From NCBI GenBank assembly GCA_016208305.1, contig JACQYI010000068.1, positions 1-45,153 of the forward strand: a stretch of DNA of 45,153 nt, read 5' to 3'. A program made the translations under genes and the position numbers. The notes below the pieces were generated by a model that was not told the origin of the DNA, did no database searches, and was given only the letters and a program-made list of their open reading frames with translations. Below are positions 1 to 8,869 of the stretch, piece after piece (the stretch's first letter is position 1; each line of letters opens with the position of its first letter). The DNA comes from Oscillatoriophycideae cyanobacterium NC_groundwater_1537_Pr4_S-0.65um_50_18 (GTDB lineage Bacteria; Cyanobacteriota; Cyanobacteriia; Elainellales; Elainellaceae).

Positions 1-1091
1 TCTGTCTTCCAAACTATTAAATTGTCTAGGTTCGGATGCCTTGAGGTCGCTCACTCCGCTCTCGCTTCGCTTCGCTCCCCCTCGACCGCTTTACTAATAT
101 AGCGGCGCAATTCCCGAAGTGTCAAGCACAAGCGGTGGAAACCAGAAATTTTCAGTGTGGGAAATGGCGTTGCTCCATGCGCTAAGCTTGCCTGTGCAAA
201 GGTTTCAAGCTCTGAAAAACCTTGAAAAATTAGAGTTAAGAGACTCTTTGAGGTATTTTGGTGGCTAAAAGCATTGCTAATACCGAGCTTATTTATGCAA
301 CGACGCCATGCTGCTATTTAAGGCATGTCTAGCTCTAAGACTCTTCCATACATATGTAAAGGTCTTGCGGGTGGGCAAGCGTGCTCGAAATAACTTGTGC
401 TCCATGATCCAATAGCTCTAGCAACGTCTGAAATAGCAGGGACAAGATGTTCAGAGTCGCAAGCAACATCTCTCCTCACTGCTTACCGTACCCGAAAATA
501 TGTTCTAAGTAGGTAGGTGGAATTAACTTTAGGATGGGTTAGCGATCGCGTAACCCATATGGGCGTTAAGTTACCCTACGCGAAGCAAGCTACGCGCCTC
601 AGCCTAACCTCCATAGACTCTCTATTTAATCAGTCCCAGCTACTTATGTTGTAGCCCTTGGCCTTGAGCGTCCCAGACAGACAATAGCTGGCGTAATGAC
701 GCCGTGAAAATAATGCCCTTGCCCCAAAAATAGGGTTAGCCACACAGACAGAATCATTGAACCTACAGACGGGGGAATTGACTGGCTTAGACATGTTTCA
801 CCTTTCTGTCCGGTTAATGATTAATTTGCTCAGATCCCAGCAACTACCTCTACCACCTGCAGCAATTCCTTGATACTTAAAGCCTTGATACTTAACGTAA
901 GAGGCTGAAATCCTTTTGGGTTTGTGGAGGTTTTGTTGGGCGTAGCAGATAGTGTGCCTTGGCTCTAGCGATTAGTAGAGGAGTCTTTATGCTGAAATTT
1001 CATCTTGATTTCATATTTGCATGTGATACTCCTTTTGAATTGTTACGAAGACTGTAAGTTCTTACTGCCAGCCTTGTTCTGGAAAATGCCG
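1..1091. other. gene-free leader region upstream of the metal efflux operon
   Basis: I see no convincing gene of ordinary length here. Short iterated motifs typical of cyanobacterial intergenic repeats are present: cgcttcgcttcgct near 64-77, and two CTACGCG heptamers near 577-597. A perfect dyad surrounds a HIP1 octamer at 534-558. Near the right end a 22-codon reading frame (989-1057) starts with ATG just after a GAGGAG Shine-Dalgarno-like stretch and stops before the adaptor start; it could be a leader peptide. The promoter of the efflux operon should lie in this region, but I could not fix a -35/-10 pair. Confidence 0.6.
534..558. repeat. perfect inverted repeat around a HIP1 site
   Basis: Arms ATGGGTTA and TAACCCAT flank a nine-base centre holding GCGATCGC. 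It lies in gene-free DNA about 530 bases before the efflux operon. HIP1 octamers are very common in cyanobacteria, so the dyad may be an interspersed repeat rather than an operator. Confidence 0.5.
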
Positions 1092-2777
1092 ATGGCTATT
1101 ACTCTAAACCGCTCCAATTCGTTGATAAGCAATTACGTAGCTGGAACCTGCTTTACTCTAATGGTGCTGATGGCTTCGACTGAAGTTCTAGCTCATGCAG
1201 GACATGGTGATGAGTTTCATCAAAATCAATTGACTCAACCAGCAGATGCGATTGAGGTTGATAATGCAACGGCAGACCGAATCGGCTTGAAAGTGGAACC
1301 AGTCATTCGTCAATCTCTGATATTTGGCGTACCTGCAACTGGGCAGATTGAAGCTTCCCCTAACCGCGAAGTAGAGGTGACAAATCCTGTAGGCGGAACG
1401 GTGGTTAAGCTGCTTGTGGAGCCGGGGGATATTGTTGAAGTAGGGCAATCTCTAGCAGTGATCACTAGTGAAGAATTAGCGGAACTGCGTATTACAGCAT
1501 TAGAGAACTCGGCAGAACGGCAGGGGGATGTGCAAGAAGCCCAGGCCAATTTGCGGCTGGCTCAACAGAGCTATGAACGACAGCAGCAGATTGCCTTAAC
1601 AGCAGTCGAGCAGGCTAGAACGGAACTGAAGGTAGCTCAGGAGCAATACGATCGCGACCAAGAATTAACAGAGCAAGGAGCGATTCCTAGACGAGAATTT
1701 TTAGAGTCGGAAGCACATCTGGCCTCAGCACGAAACGCATTGACTGAAGCTGAAAGTCGGCTGGGAGTATTGGAGGCTCGAACTGAAGTAGAACGCTCTC
1801 AAACGGCGCTTCAAGTGGCTCAGTCTCGCGCTCAACTGAGTACAGGAAGCTACAGTACTCGTTTACAACAGCTGGGAGCAGAGGCAAACCCAGATGGCAC
1901 AATTACGATCAAAGCTCCAATTTCAGGTGTAATTGCCAATCGCGAAGTCACCTTGGGACAATCGGTAGAAGATGCAGGGGAAACCCTGATGACAATTGTG
2001 GACGATCGCACTGTAGTGGCAACTGCAAATATTTATGAGAAAGATTTAAATCAGGTTTCTCAAGGGCAACGAGTGCGCATCATGGTGTCTAGCTTGCCTG
2101 ATCAAGTCTTTGAGGGACGTATTATCACGATTGGAGCATCGGTGGAAAAAACAAGCCAAATCGTGCCCGTCAAAGCAGAGTTAGACAATACAAATGGCAA
2201 ACTCAAACCAGGAATGTTTGCTGAACTGGAGGTGCTAACCGATCGCGCCCCCGAACCTGTTTTGGCAATTCCTCAGTCGGCAATCGTCGAAGCCAATGGT
2301 CAGCAGCTTGTTTTCGTCCAAAATGGTAGCAAATTTCAACCTGTTGAAGTGATGCTGGGAAAGCAAGCTGGGAACTTAGTTGAAGTAACAGGCGGGTTGT
2401 TTGATGGCGATCTTATTGTTACTCAACGCGCCAATCAGCTTTATGCTCAATCGCTGCGAAATGGCTCTACACAACCAGAGAACGCAAAGGCTGTTGGAGT
2501 AGCTGAAGCCACTGTTGCTGTTGGAGCCGTCCCTTGGTGGGTCGTCATTCCAGGATGTGGATTACTGGCGATTGGCACTTTTGCAGCAGGTGCTTTCTGG
2601 TCTAATCGTCGAAACGACAAACAGCCCTCATCAAAACTGATTGCCCTGGGACACCTAGAAGATTCTCAAAATGGTGATCATGCCTCCTCTCAGCCAGACC
2701 ATAAGCCTACCTTTTACACCACAGAAATGCATCAACGAGGTTCTGAAGCACCCGCTTCACCGCACCAAGAGTTGTAG
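1092..2777 (+). CDS. RND efflux periplasmic adaptor (HlyD/CusB-CzcB family)
   Basis: Membrane-fusion subunit expected to link the inner-membrane pump encoded downstream to an outer-membrane channel and export heavy-metal ions. A signal peptide spans residues 1-34, with likely cleavage after VLA. The mature chain would begin HAGHGDEFH, a histidine-rich metal-binding-like tip. A lipoyl/barrel-sandwich region (VVKLLVEPGDIVEVGQ), a long coiled coil (about 130-260) and a beta-barrel follow. The frame is open back to TTG 1005, but ATG 1092 is preferred because GGAAA lies six bases upstream and the signal peptide starts there; ATG 1086 is the alternative. Oddly, the C-terminus holds a transmembrane-like segment (WWVVIPGCGLLAIGTFAAGA) and a polar tail of about 60 residues, which usual adaptors lack. 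The substrate metal cannot be told from sequence. Confidence 0.85.
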   Translation: MAITLNRSNSLISNYVAGTCFTLMVLMASTEVLAHAGHGDEFHQNQLTQPADAIEVDNATADRIGLKVEPVIRQSLIFGVPATGQIEASPNREVEVTNPVGGTVVKLLVEPGDIVEVGQSLAVITSEELAELRITALENSAERQGDVQEAQANLRLAQQSYERQQQIALTAVEQARTELKVAQEQYDRDQELTEQGAIPRREFLESEAHLASARNALTEAESRLGVLEARTEVERSQTALQVAQSRAQLSTGSYSTRLQQLGAEANPDGTITIKAPISGVIANREVTLGQSVEDAGETLMTIVDDRTVVATANIYEKDLNQVSQGQRVRIMVSSLPDQVFEGRIITIGASVEKTSQIVPVKAELDNTNGKLKPGMFAELEVLTDRAPEPVLAIPQSAIVEANGQQLVFVQNGSKFQPVEVMLGKQAGNLVEVTGGLFDGDLIVTQRANQLYAQSLRNGSTQPENAKAVGVAEATVAVGAVPWWVVIPGCGLLAIGTFAAGAFWSNRRNDKQPSSKLIALGHLEDSQNGDHASSQPDHKPTFYTTEMHQRGSEAPASPHQEL

Positions 2778-2836
2778 GCTGAAGAATGTCTACCAGCCTA
2801 ATTTTGTTAATTAACTATTTGATAAGGAATGAAATC

Positions 2837-3337
2837 GTGAAATTCAGTACATCTTTTGTCACTATCCTGATTAGCTTAGGATTCCTTTTAGGTGCCTGCG
2901 CCAGTGACAGAGAGCAAAGCGCAGCGACAGAAAGTCCTATTGCCAATTCACCATCCCCTGTTGCTGCATCTCCTACTACTCCTGAAGCAACGACACAAAT
3001 TGATGCAGCTCACAACACAAGCGTTTCGCAAGGTGGACAGGTTGTTGAGGTAGGGCCTTATCACCTAGAGCTAGTCACCCTGAAAGAAGCTAGCGGAGTC
3101 CACCTCGATTTCTATTTGCAGCAGGGAGATACCCATGAAGCGATTCCAGATATAAATGTAACGGGACAGATTCAACTGCCAAGTGGAACGCAAAAAACTG
3201 TTCAGTTTGAATATGACGTAGATGGAAAGCATTATGTAGCGATTTTGCCTGAAACAGCAGCTGGAGAATATAAAGTCGCAATTCTAACTGACATTAAGGG
3301 TGAAAAGGTCAATGGACGATTTAGCTTTAGTCAGTAA
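2837..3337 (+). CDS. small lipoprotein in the metal efflux operon
   Basis: A predicted envelope lipoprotein of 166 residues. The hydrophobic signal ends in a lipobox, LLGAC, with acylated Cys near residue 20. A low-complexity Ser/Pro/Thr/Ala linker follows, then a beta-rich domain of about 100 residues (GPYHLELVTL, VTGQIQLPSGTQ, ETAAGEYKVAIL) that resembles a FixH/YtkA-like immunoglobulin fold; that resemblance is an inference. The frame is open from ATG 2786, but GTG 2837 is preferred because AAGGAA lies just upstream and the signal peptide begins there. It sits between the adaptor and pump genes, so it may be a metal-binding or assembly accessory of the RND complex. No specific family name is certain. 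Confidence 0.65.
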   Translation: MKFSTSFVTILISLGFLLGACASDREQSAATESPIANSPSPVAASPTTPEATTQIDAAHNTSVSQGGQVVEVGPYHLELVTLKEASGVHLDFYLQQGDTHEAIPDINVTGQIQLPSGTQKTVQFEYDVDGKHYVAILPETAAGEYKVAILTDIKGEKVNGRFSFSQ

Positions 3338-3372
3338 ATTAATTAACGATCGCATCTTCACCTTGAACTACT

Positions 3373-6300
3373 ATGCTCAATGCCATTATTAAATGGGCAA
3401 TCGATCGACGCTGGTTAGTTATTTTAGGCACAATCGTGCTAACTGTCTGGATCGTTCGCACTGTTGTTCAGATGCCGCTGGATGTTTTTCCTAGCTTTGC
3501 TCCGCCCCAAGTCGAAATTCAAACTGAAGCCTCCGGATTAGCCCCAGAGGAAGTCGAATCCTTGGTAACCCTACCGATCGAAAGTGCAATTAATGGTACG
3601 CCTGGAGTAACTGATGTCCGCTCTGCGTCTGCTGCTGGAATTTCTGTCGTTAAAGTGATCTTTAAGTGGGATACCGACATCTACCAAGCGCGACAGCTTG
3701 TGACCGAGCGATTGCAACAGGTGCAAGACAAGATTCCCGAAAACGTTGAAACACCCCAAATTACTCCAATCACATCTCCGATTAGCACCGTGATGATGGT
3801 CGCATTTACGGTGGAAGGATCTGATCTAACAACACCTAGAACCTCATTAATGGAACTACGGCGAATTGCTGATTGGCAGATCACAAATCGACTTTTAGCC
3901 GTACCCGGCGTTTCTCAGGTCGTGGTGTATGGTGGGGATGTGCAGCAATATCAGGTATTAGTTGATCTGAAAAAATTGCAAGCGCTTGATGTGTCTTTGC
4001 AGGAGTTAACAGAAGCCGTTGAAGCAGCCAACGTTAATGCACCTGGGGGCTTTTTGACCACCCCTGATAAAGAAACCTTAATCCGAGGGATTGGGCGACT
4101 AGAAACTATTGATGATTTGAAGCAATCTGTGATCACAGCTCGTAATGGCACCCCCATTCGTTTGACCGATGTGGCAACGGTACAAATTGGAGCCGCGATC
4201 AAACGGGGCGATAGCAGCTTGAATGGAAGCCCTGCGGTGGTGGTAATGGTGAATAAACAGCCGCTTGCCGATACTCCCACGGTGACTCAGGCTATCGAAA
4301 TGGCGATGCAGGAGATTCAGGCGGGCTTGCCCAATGATATTAAGGTCGATGTCACCTTTAGCCAGAATAAATACATTAGTGCCTCGATTGAAAACGTGCG
4401 TGCCGCTTTAATTGAAGGGAGCATCATTGTTGCCCTGATTTTGATTCCTTTCTTGATGAACTGGCGCAATCTATTGGTGTGTTTGGTTGCATTACCGTTA
4501 TCTTTGCTCTTGGGTGTCTTAGCACTGAATGCATTAGGGCAGGGACTCAACACCATGACCCTAGGTGGACTCGCTGTAGCGATCGGTTCAGCCGTTGATG
4601 ATGCGATCGTGGATGCTGAAAACGTCTATCGCGCGTTGCGAGAAAATAAACATTCTACTCAACCCCGTCCGGTGCTAGAGGTGGTACTGGATGGTTGCAA
4701 AGAAGTTCGGGACTCCGTTTTTGGAGCAACTCTCATTACCGTAGTTGTCTTCTCGCCTGTGTTTGCACTGGGTGGCGTAGAGGGCAGTATTTTTATCCCT
4801 ATGGGATTAGGTTACATGGTGGCAGTACTGGCATCCAGTGTGACAGCGCTCACCGTTACTCCGGCGTTATGCGCTATCCTGCTGCCCTATGGGCCTTTGC
4901 CTGAACGAGAATCCTGGGTTGCTCGATTCTTCAAACGGCTGTATCAACCCTGGCTTGATTTCTCCCTGCGCCGCTCTAGCTTGATTCTGACGATCGCTGC
5001 TGCGGCTCTCGTGGCTGCCCTAGTGATTGTGCCATCGTTAGGACGAGAGTTTCTGCCAGAGTTTCAGGAAGAGACATTAGTCAACACTTTGATGCTTTAT
5101 CCCGGCTCATCATTGGCAGCCACTAACAGTGCTGGTTTTGCCATTCAAGATGCCCTTAAAGATGATCCGCGCTTTCGATATGTGCAGTTACGATCGGGAC
5201 GTGCGCCCGGAGACAGTGATGCAGCGGCTGTCAACACCGCTCACATGGATGTGGATCTGAGTGAGGCAGGGCTGAAAGACCGTGAGGGCAGTATTGAAAG
5301 ATTGAGGGAAGAATTTGCCAAACTTCCCGGTGTGGCTCCGAATATAGGCGGCTTCATTTCTCACCGCATGGATGAAGTGTTGTCGGGGGTGCGAAGTGCG
5401 ATCGCCGTTAAAATCTTCGGTTCTGATTTAGAACAATTGCATACCCTCGGCCAGCAAGTAGAACAGATCATGCAGACGGTTGAAGGGGTCGTAGATTTAC
5501 AGTTGGAACCCCAAATTCCGATCGAGCAAATTCAAATTCAATTCGATCGAGCCGCCGCAGGTCGCTATGGGTTAACAGTGGGTGAACTGTCCGGCATGAT
5601 TGAAACTGCCTTGAATGGCAGAGTGGTGTCCCAGGTTTTAGAGCAGCAGCAAACCTTTGATTTGGTGGTATTGCTAGAACCAGAAGCTAGGGACAATCTC
5701 GGCAGGATTGGCAATCTGCTAATTGATACTCCTAGCGGACAGAAAATTCCATTGGCACAGGTTGCTCAAATCCGCACAGGTACAGGGCCTAACACAATTA
5801 ACCGCGAAAACGTATCCCGATTGATTGTAGTTGCCGCCAACGTAGATGGACGGGATGTGCGATCGGTGGTCAACGAAATTCGCACAAAAGTGAAGCAGCA
5901 GGTACAGTTCCCAGCTTCATACTTCCCACAATATGGCGGCCAGTTTGAAGCCGAAGAACGGGCAACGCAGAACATTTTAGTCTTTAGCGCGATCGCCTTT
6001 GTCGTTATCACAGTGATCATGTATCTCTCGGTCAAATCCATTGCCTCTACCGCGATGATCATGATCAATTTGCCTCTGGCGCTTGTAGGCGGGGTCTTCT
6101 CTGTTGCACTGACAGGCGGAATTATTTCTGTCGCTTCGCTAGTTGGATTTGTCACCTTATTTGGCGTTGCCACACGTAACGGCTTGTTATTAGTCGATAA
6201 CTACAACAGCAAATTGGCGCAGGGAATGCCCCTGGGGCAGGTCTTATTTAAAGGCTCAATGGAGCGACTCAATGCCATTTTGATGACTGCTTTTACTTCT

Positions 6301-6531
6301 GCACTTGGGCTACTCCCCCTAGTCATAGCTGGAGGAGCCGGAAAAGAAATCTTGCAGCCTCTCTCGATCGTAGTGCTAGGGGGTCTATTTACCTCTACTG
6401 CCTTAACGCTGCTGGTGCTTCCTGCCCTCTATGCCCGATTCGGTAAGATATTGATACCCCAATCACCTCAGCGATCGCATCAACTTGAAGCCATTGATAA
6501 AGCAGATACAGATATCGTCACAATGCACTAA
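3373..6531 (+). CDS. heavy-metal RND efflux pump (CzcA/CusA family)
   Basis: Inner-membrane proton-driven transporter of the HME-RND family, 1052 residues, the usual length. It opens with the typical N-terminus (LNAIIKWAIDRRWLVILGT), then a large periplasmic porter region, membrane helices 2-6, a second porter region, and helices to the C-terminus. The fourth-helix signature with acidic proton-relay residues reads GSAVDDAIVDAENVYR near residues 403-420. MDEVLSGVRSAIAVKIFG is the family motif of the second periplasmic loop. It is the last gene of the adaptor-lipoprotein-pump operon, and the two-component pair downstream probably controls it. The HME fold is clear; Ni, Co, Zn, Cu or Ag specificity is not resolved. 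Confidence 0.92.
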   Translation: MLNAIIKWAIDRRWLVILGTIVLTVWIVRTVVQMPLDVFPSFAPPQVEIQTEASGLAPEEVESLVTLPIESAINGTPGVTDVRSASAAGISVVKVIFKWDTDIYQARQLVTERLQQVQDKIPENVETPQITPITSPISTVMMVAFTVEGSDLTTPRTSLMELRRIADWQITNRLLAVPGVSQVVVYGGDVQQYQVLVDLKKLQALDVSLQELTEAVEAANVNAPGGFLTTPDKETLIRGIGRLETIDDLKQSVITARNGTPIRLTDVATVQIGAAIKRGDSSLNGSPAVVVMVNKQPLADTPTVTQAIEMAMQEIQAGLPNDIKVDVTFSQNKYISASIENVRAALIEGSIIVALILIPFLMNWRNLLVCLVALPLSLLLGVLALNALGQGLNTMTLGGLAVAIGSAVDDAIVDAENVYRALRENKHSTQPRPVLEVVLDGCKEVRDSVFGATLITVVVFSPVFALGGVEGSIFIPMGLGYMVAVLASSVTALTVTPALCAILLPYGPLPERESWVARFFKRLYQPWLDFSLRRSSLILTIAAAALVAALVIVPSLGREFLPEFQEETLVNTLMLYPGSSLAATNSAGFAIQDALKDDPRFRYVQLRSGRAPGDSDAAAVNTAHMDVDLSEAGLKDREGSIERLREEFAKLPGVAPNIGGFISHRMDEVLSGVRSAIAVKIFGSDLEQLHTLGQQVEQIMQTVEGVVDLQLEPQIPIEQIQIQFDRAAAGRYGLTVGELSGMIETALNGRVVSQVLEQQQTFDLVVLLEPEARDNLGRIGNLLIDTPSGQKIPLAQVAQIRTGTGPNTINRENVSRLIVVAANVDGRDVRSVVNEIRTKVKQQVQFPASYFPQYGGQFEAEERATQNILVFSAIAFVVITVIMYLSVKSIASTAMIMINLPLALVGGVFSVALTGGIISVASLVGFVTLFGVATRNGLLLVDNYNSKLAQGMPLGQVLFKGSMERLNAILMTAFTSALGLLPLVIAGGAGKEILQPLSIVVLGGLFTSTALTLLVLPALYARFGKILIPQSPQRSHQLEAIDKADTDIVTMH

Positions 6532-6598
6532 AGACTGACGTTGCCCTAAAGGTACGCTCAAATCAAACAACATCTACAGCATTCACAAATTGCTTGTG

Positions 6599-6666
6599 AA
6601 CAAGGGGGGTGGGGGCGTTTCCTCTCACACAGGAGTTGCCCCCTGCACCCCGTTTATACCTTGTGA
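6599..6666. terminator. G/C-rich hairpin between pump gene and response regulator
   Basis: The arms ACAAGG...GGGGGC and GCCCCC...CCTTGT can pair into a long imperfect stem-loop centred near 6627. It lies about 70 bases after the pump stop codon. There is no clean T-run after it, so it could be an attenuating hairpin or an interspersed repeat. The left arm is a G-run (GGGGGGTGGGGG). Confidence 0.4.
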
Positions 6667-6721
6667 AGGATCGCTATATCAATCCTAATTTTTCCCAAAT
6701 TATGAGCTACAAATTATCATC

Positions 6722-7420
6722 ATGCGCGTTCTATTAGTTGAAGATGAACCCGATCTGGGCGCAGCTCTAGAGCGCACTCTCAAACGGGAGAAATATGTCG
6801 TCGATTGGGTTAAGGATGGGACAGAAGCTTGGCAATTTCTAGAAAATCACTTGAATCAGTACACGGTAGCGATTTTTGACTGGCTACTACCAGGATTATC
6901 CGGTATGGAGCTTTGCCAACGGCTCAGAGCTGAACAAAGCCCTTTACCTATACTGATGCTTACTGCGAGAGATCGGATGGAAGATCGGGTGATGGGACTA
7001 GATGCTGGAGCCGATGATTATCTGATTAAGCCCTTTGGTATGGCGGAACTGTTGGCAAGACTGAGAGCACTTCAGCGGCGATCGCTTCAGATTCAGCCTC
7101 CGCAATTGCAAGTTGGCAATCTCATTCTTGATTACAGTACTTCCACAATTTCAATCTCTATGGCTAGAGGAGAGGCACAGAAAATTCTGTTAACAGCCAA
7201 AGAGTTTCAACTCCTAGAATATTTCATGCAACATCCCAATCAAATCCTGTCTCGTGACCAAATTATTGGTCGTATTTGGCAGGTAGAGGCAGATTTTAAC
7301 AGCAATGTTGTTGCAGCTCAAATGCGGCTATTAAGGCGAAAGCTTTTGGAATATGGCTACGATCATTTAATTGAGACAGTTTATGGTATTGGATATAAAC
7401 TCAATGCCCATGAAATATAG
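6722..7420 (+). CDS. rppA: OmpR-type response regulator (RppA/NrsR-like)
   Basis: DNA-binding response regulator of 232 residues, predicted to act in the cytoplasm. The receiver domain (1-118) has the acidic pair (VEDEPD), phospho-acceptor Asp53 (VAIFDWLLPG), Thr81 and Lys103 (LIKPFG). A winged-helix domain follows (about 125-228), ending with the OmpR pattern LIETVYGIGYKL. The kinase gene overlaps its 3' end by about ten bases, so the two are translationally coupled. The sequence looks most like the cyanobacterial RppA/NrsR group, members of which control metal (Ni, Cu) or redox responses. Its place directly after an RND operon suggests it controls that pump. The symbol rests on resemblance. 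Confidence 0.88.
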   Translation: MRVLLVEDEPDLGAALERTLKREKYVVDWVKDGTEAWQFLENHLNQYTVAIFDWLLPGLSGMELCQRLRAEQSPLPILMLTARDRMEDRVMGLDAGADDYLIKPFGMAELLARLRALQRRSLQIQPPQLQVGNLILDYSTSTISISMARGEAQKILLTAKEFQLLEYFMQHPNQILSRDQIIGRIWQVEADFNSNVVAAQMRLLRRKLLEYGYDHLIETVYGIGYKLNAHEI

Positions 7421-8747
7421 CCAGGTTTTTCATGCCACTCGACTACGTTTAGCTGGGCTGTATGCCGGAACAATGGGAATAATTCTCACAATTTGTGCTG
7501 CGGGTTTTTATGAAGCCATGGCGCGCAGTCATGTTTCTGAGTTAAATCACCGGATTGAATCTGTGGCTGGAACACTGCATGACGGACTAGAAGCCTCTTT
7601 ACAAGAACCAGACAAGCTAGAGCCTATTGTCCAGAAATTCGTCCCAACCCTTTGTCTGTCTGGCACCTCCTGCTCGAATAACGCTAGAGCCTTACACTAC
7701 TTGGGCGTATTTCAGGAGAATGGCTATTACATTCGCTTCCTTACTTTATCTGGACAGATCTTGGCGAGCGGGGGGCAGGTGCCGACTGACTTACCCATCC
7801 AGATTGAGGCTGAACCTTGGCAAACCCTAGAAGCATCTGACGGCAGCCGTTATCGACAGCTTTCTTTAAGGCTGAAGACTGCAAATCAGGTGCCTTGGGG
7901 ATATATGCAGGTGGGGCGATCGCTGTCCGAACTTGATGGACACATGGTTTGGGTGCGGCTAATTTTGCTAGTTGGCTTACCAAGCGCGATGCTGCTCGTC
8001 GTGTTTTCTAGCTGGTGGCTTGCCGGACAAGCAATGCAGCCCATATACCGATCTTATCGCCAGATGCAGCAGTTTACAGCCGATGCAGCTCATGAACTGC
8101 GAACACCTCTAGCAGCTATCCAAGCCAATCTAGAATCTACCCTGACCCCGGAAGCAAGCGATGATGATGCTTGGGACACTTTGCGGACTGTAGAGCGGCA
8201 AAACAGTCGTTTATCCCGACTCGTCCATGATTTACTGATCCTTTCCCGTATGGATTTACAGAAACTTCCTGCTAAACAAGAACTGTGTACTCTTAATGAT
8301 CTCGTGAGTGACTTGGTTGAGGAATTTTTAGCCCTGGCGATCGCTTCTGATATCTCATTGACAGCAAATATTCAAGCGAATACTCTAGTTACCATTAATG
8401 GCTGTGAAGAGCAGCTTTATCGATTGGTAGCGAATCTCATCACGAATGCTATTCAATACACTCCTGCGGGGGGTAAAGTTACCGTTTCTCTTCAGCAAGA
8501 AGACCATCACGCCCTCATCCAAGTTCAAGACACAGGAATTGGCGTTTCCCTTCAAGAACAGGCGCATATTTTTGATCGGTTTTATCGGGTTAATAGCGAT
8601 CGCTCTCGGCACACAGGCGGAGCTGGCTTAGGGTTGGCGATTGCGCAGGCGATTGCGCAGACCCATCAAGGAAGCATTCAGGTAGAAAGTGAATTGGGCA
8701 AAGGCAGTAAATTTACAGTCAAACTTCCTGCAAGAAAAGATAAGTGA
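7410..8747 (+). CDS. rppB: membrane sensor histidine kinase (RppB/NrsS-like)
   Basis: Partner kinase of the preceding regulator, 445 residues from ATG 7410. The frame extends upstream, but MKYSQVFHATRLRL matches the usual start of the family and overlaps the regulator stop; ATG 7404 is also possible. Transmembrane helix 1 (about 15-35), a periplasmic sensor domain (about 36-182) and helix 2 (about 183-205) precede a HisKA box with His228 (AAHELRTPL) and a HATPase domain (NLITNAIQY, DTGIGV, GAGLGLAIA). The sensor domain has a Cys pair (LCLSGTSC, residues 82 and 88) that could bind metal or form a disulfide. Inferred role: sensing periplasmic metal or envelope redox state. Confidence 0.87.
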   Translation: MKYSQVFHATRLRLAGLYAGTMGIILTICAAGFYEAMARSHVSELNHRIESVAGTLHDGLEASLQEPDKLEPIVQKFVPTLCLSGTSCSNNARALHYLGVFQENGYYIRFLTLSGQILASGGQVPTDLPIQIEAEPWQTLEASDGSRYRQLSLRLKTANQVPWGYMQVGRSLSELDGHMVWVRLILLVGLPSAMLLVVFSSWWLAGQAMQPIYRSYRQMQQFTADAAHELRTPLAAIQANLESTLTPEASDDDAWDTLRTVERQNSRLSRLVHDLLILSRMDLQKLPAKQELCTLNDLVSDLVEEFLALAIASDISLTANIQANTLVTINGCEEQLYRLVANLITNAIQYTPAGGKVTVSLQQEDHHALIQVQDTGIGVSLQEQAHIFDRFYRVNSDRSRHTGGAGLGLAIAQAIAQTHQGSIQVESELGKGSKFTVKLPARKDK

Positions 8748-8869
8748 GCACATAATCTCATGATTTCTGAATTTGGCAAGGCGCGCTTTGGTGAGAATCG
8801 GCTGTTTAGAGGCAGCGGCGGGGGCACCCGTATGGGCAGCAAAGGCAGAGTATCTCGTTTGAGTCAATC

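Noticed and set aside
1092..6531. Type I secretion system for the RTX proteins encoded by the adaptor/pump operon
   Set aside because: The pump is an RND transporter with the HME proton-relay motif, not an ABC exporter, so it is a metal efflux system.
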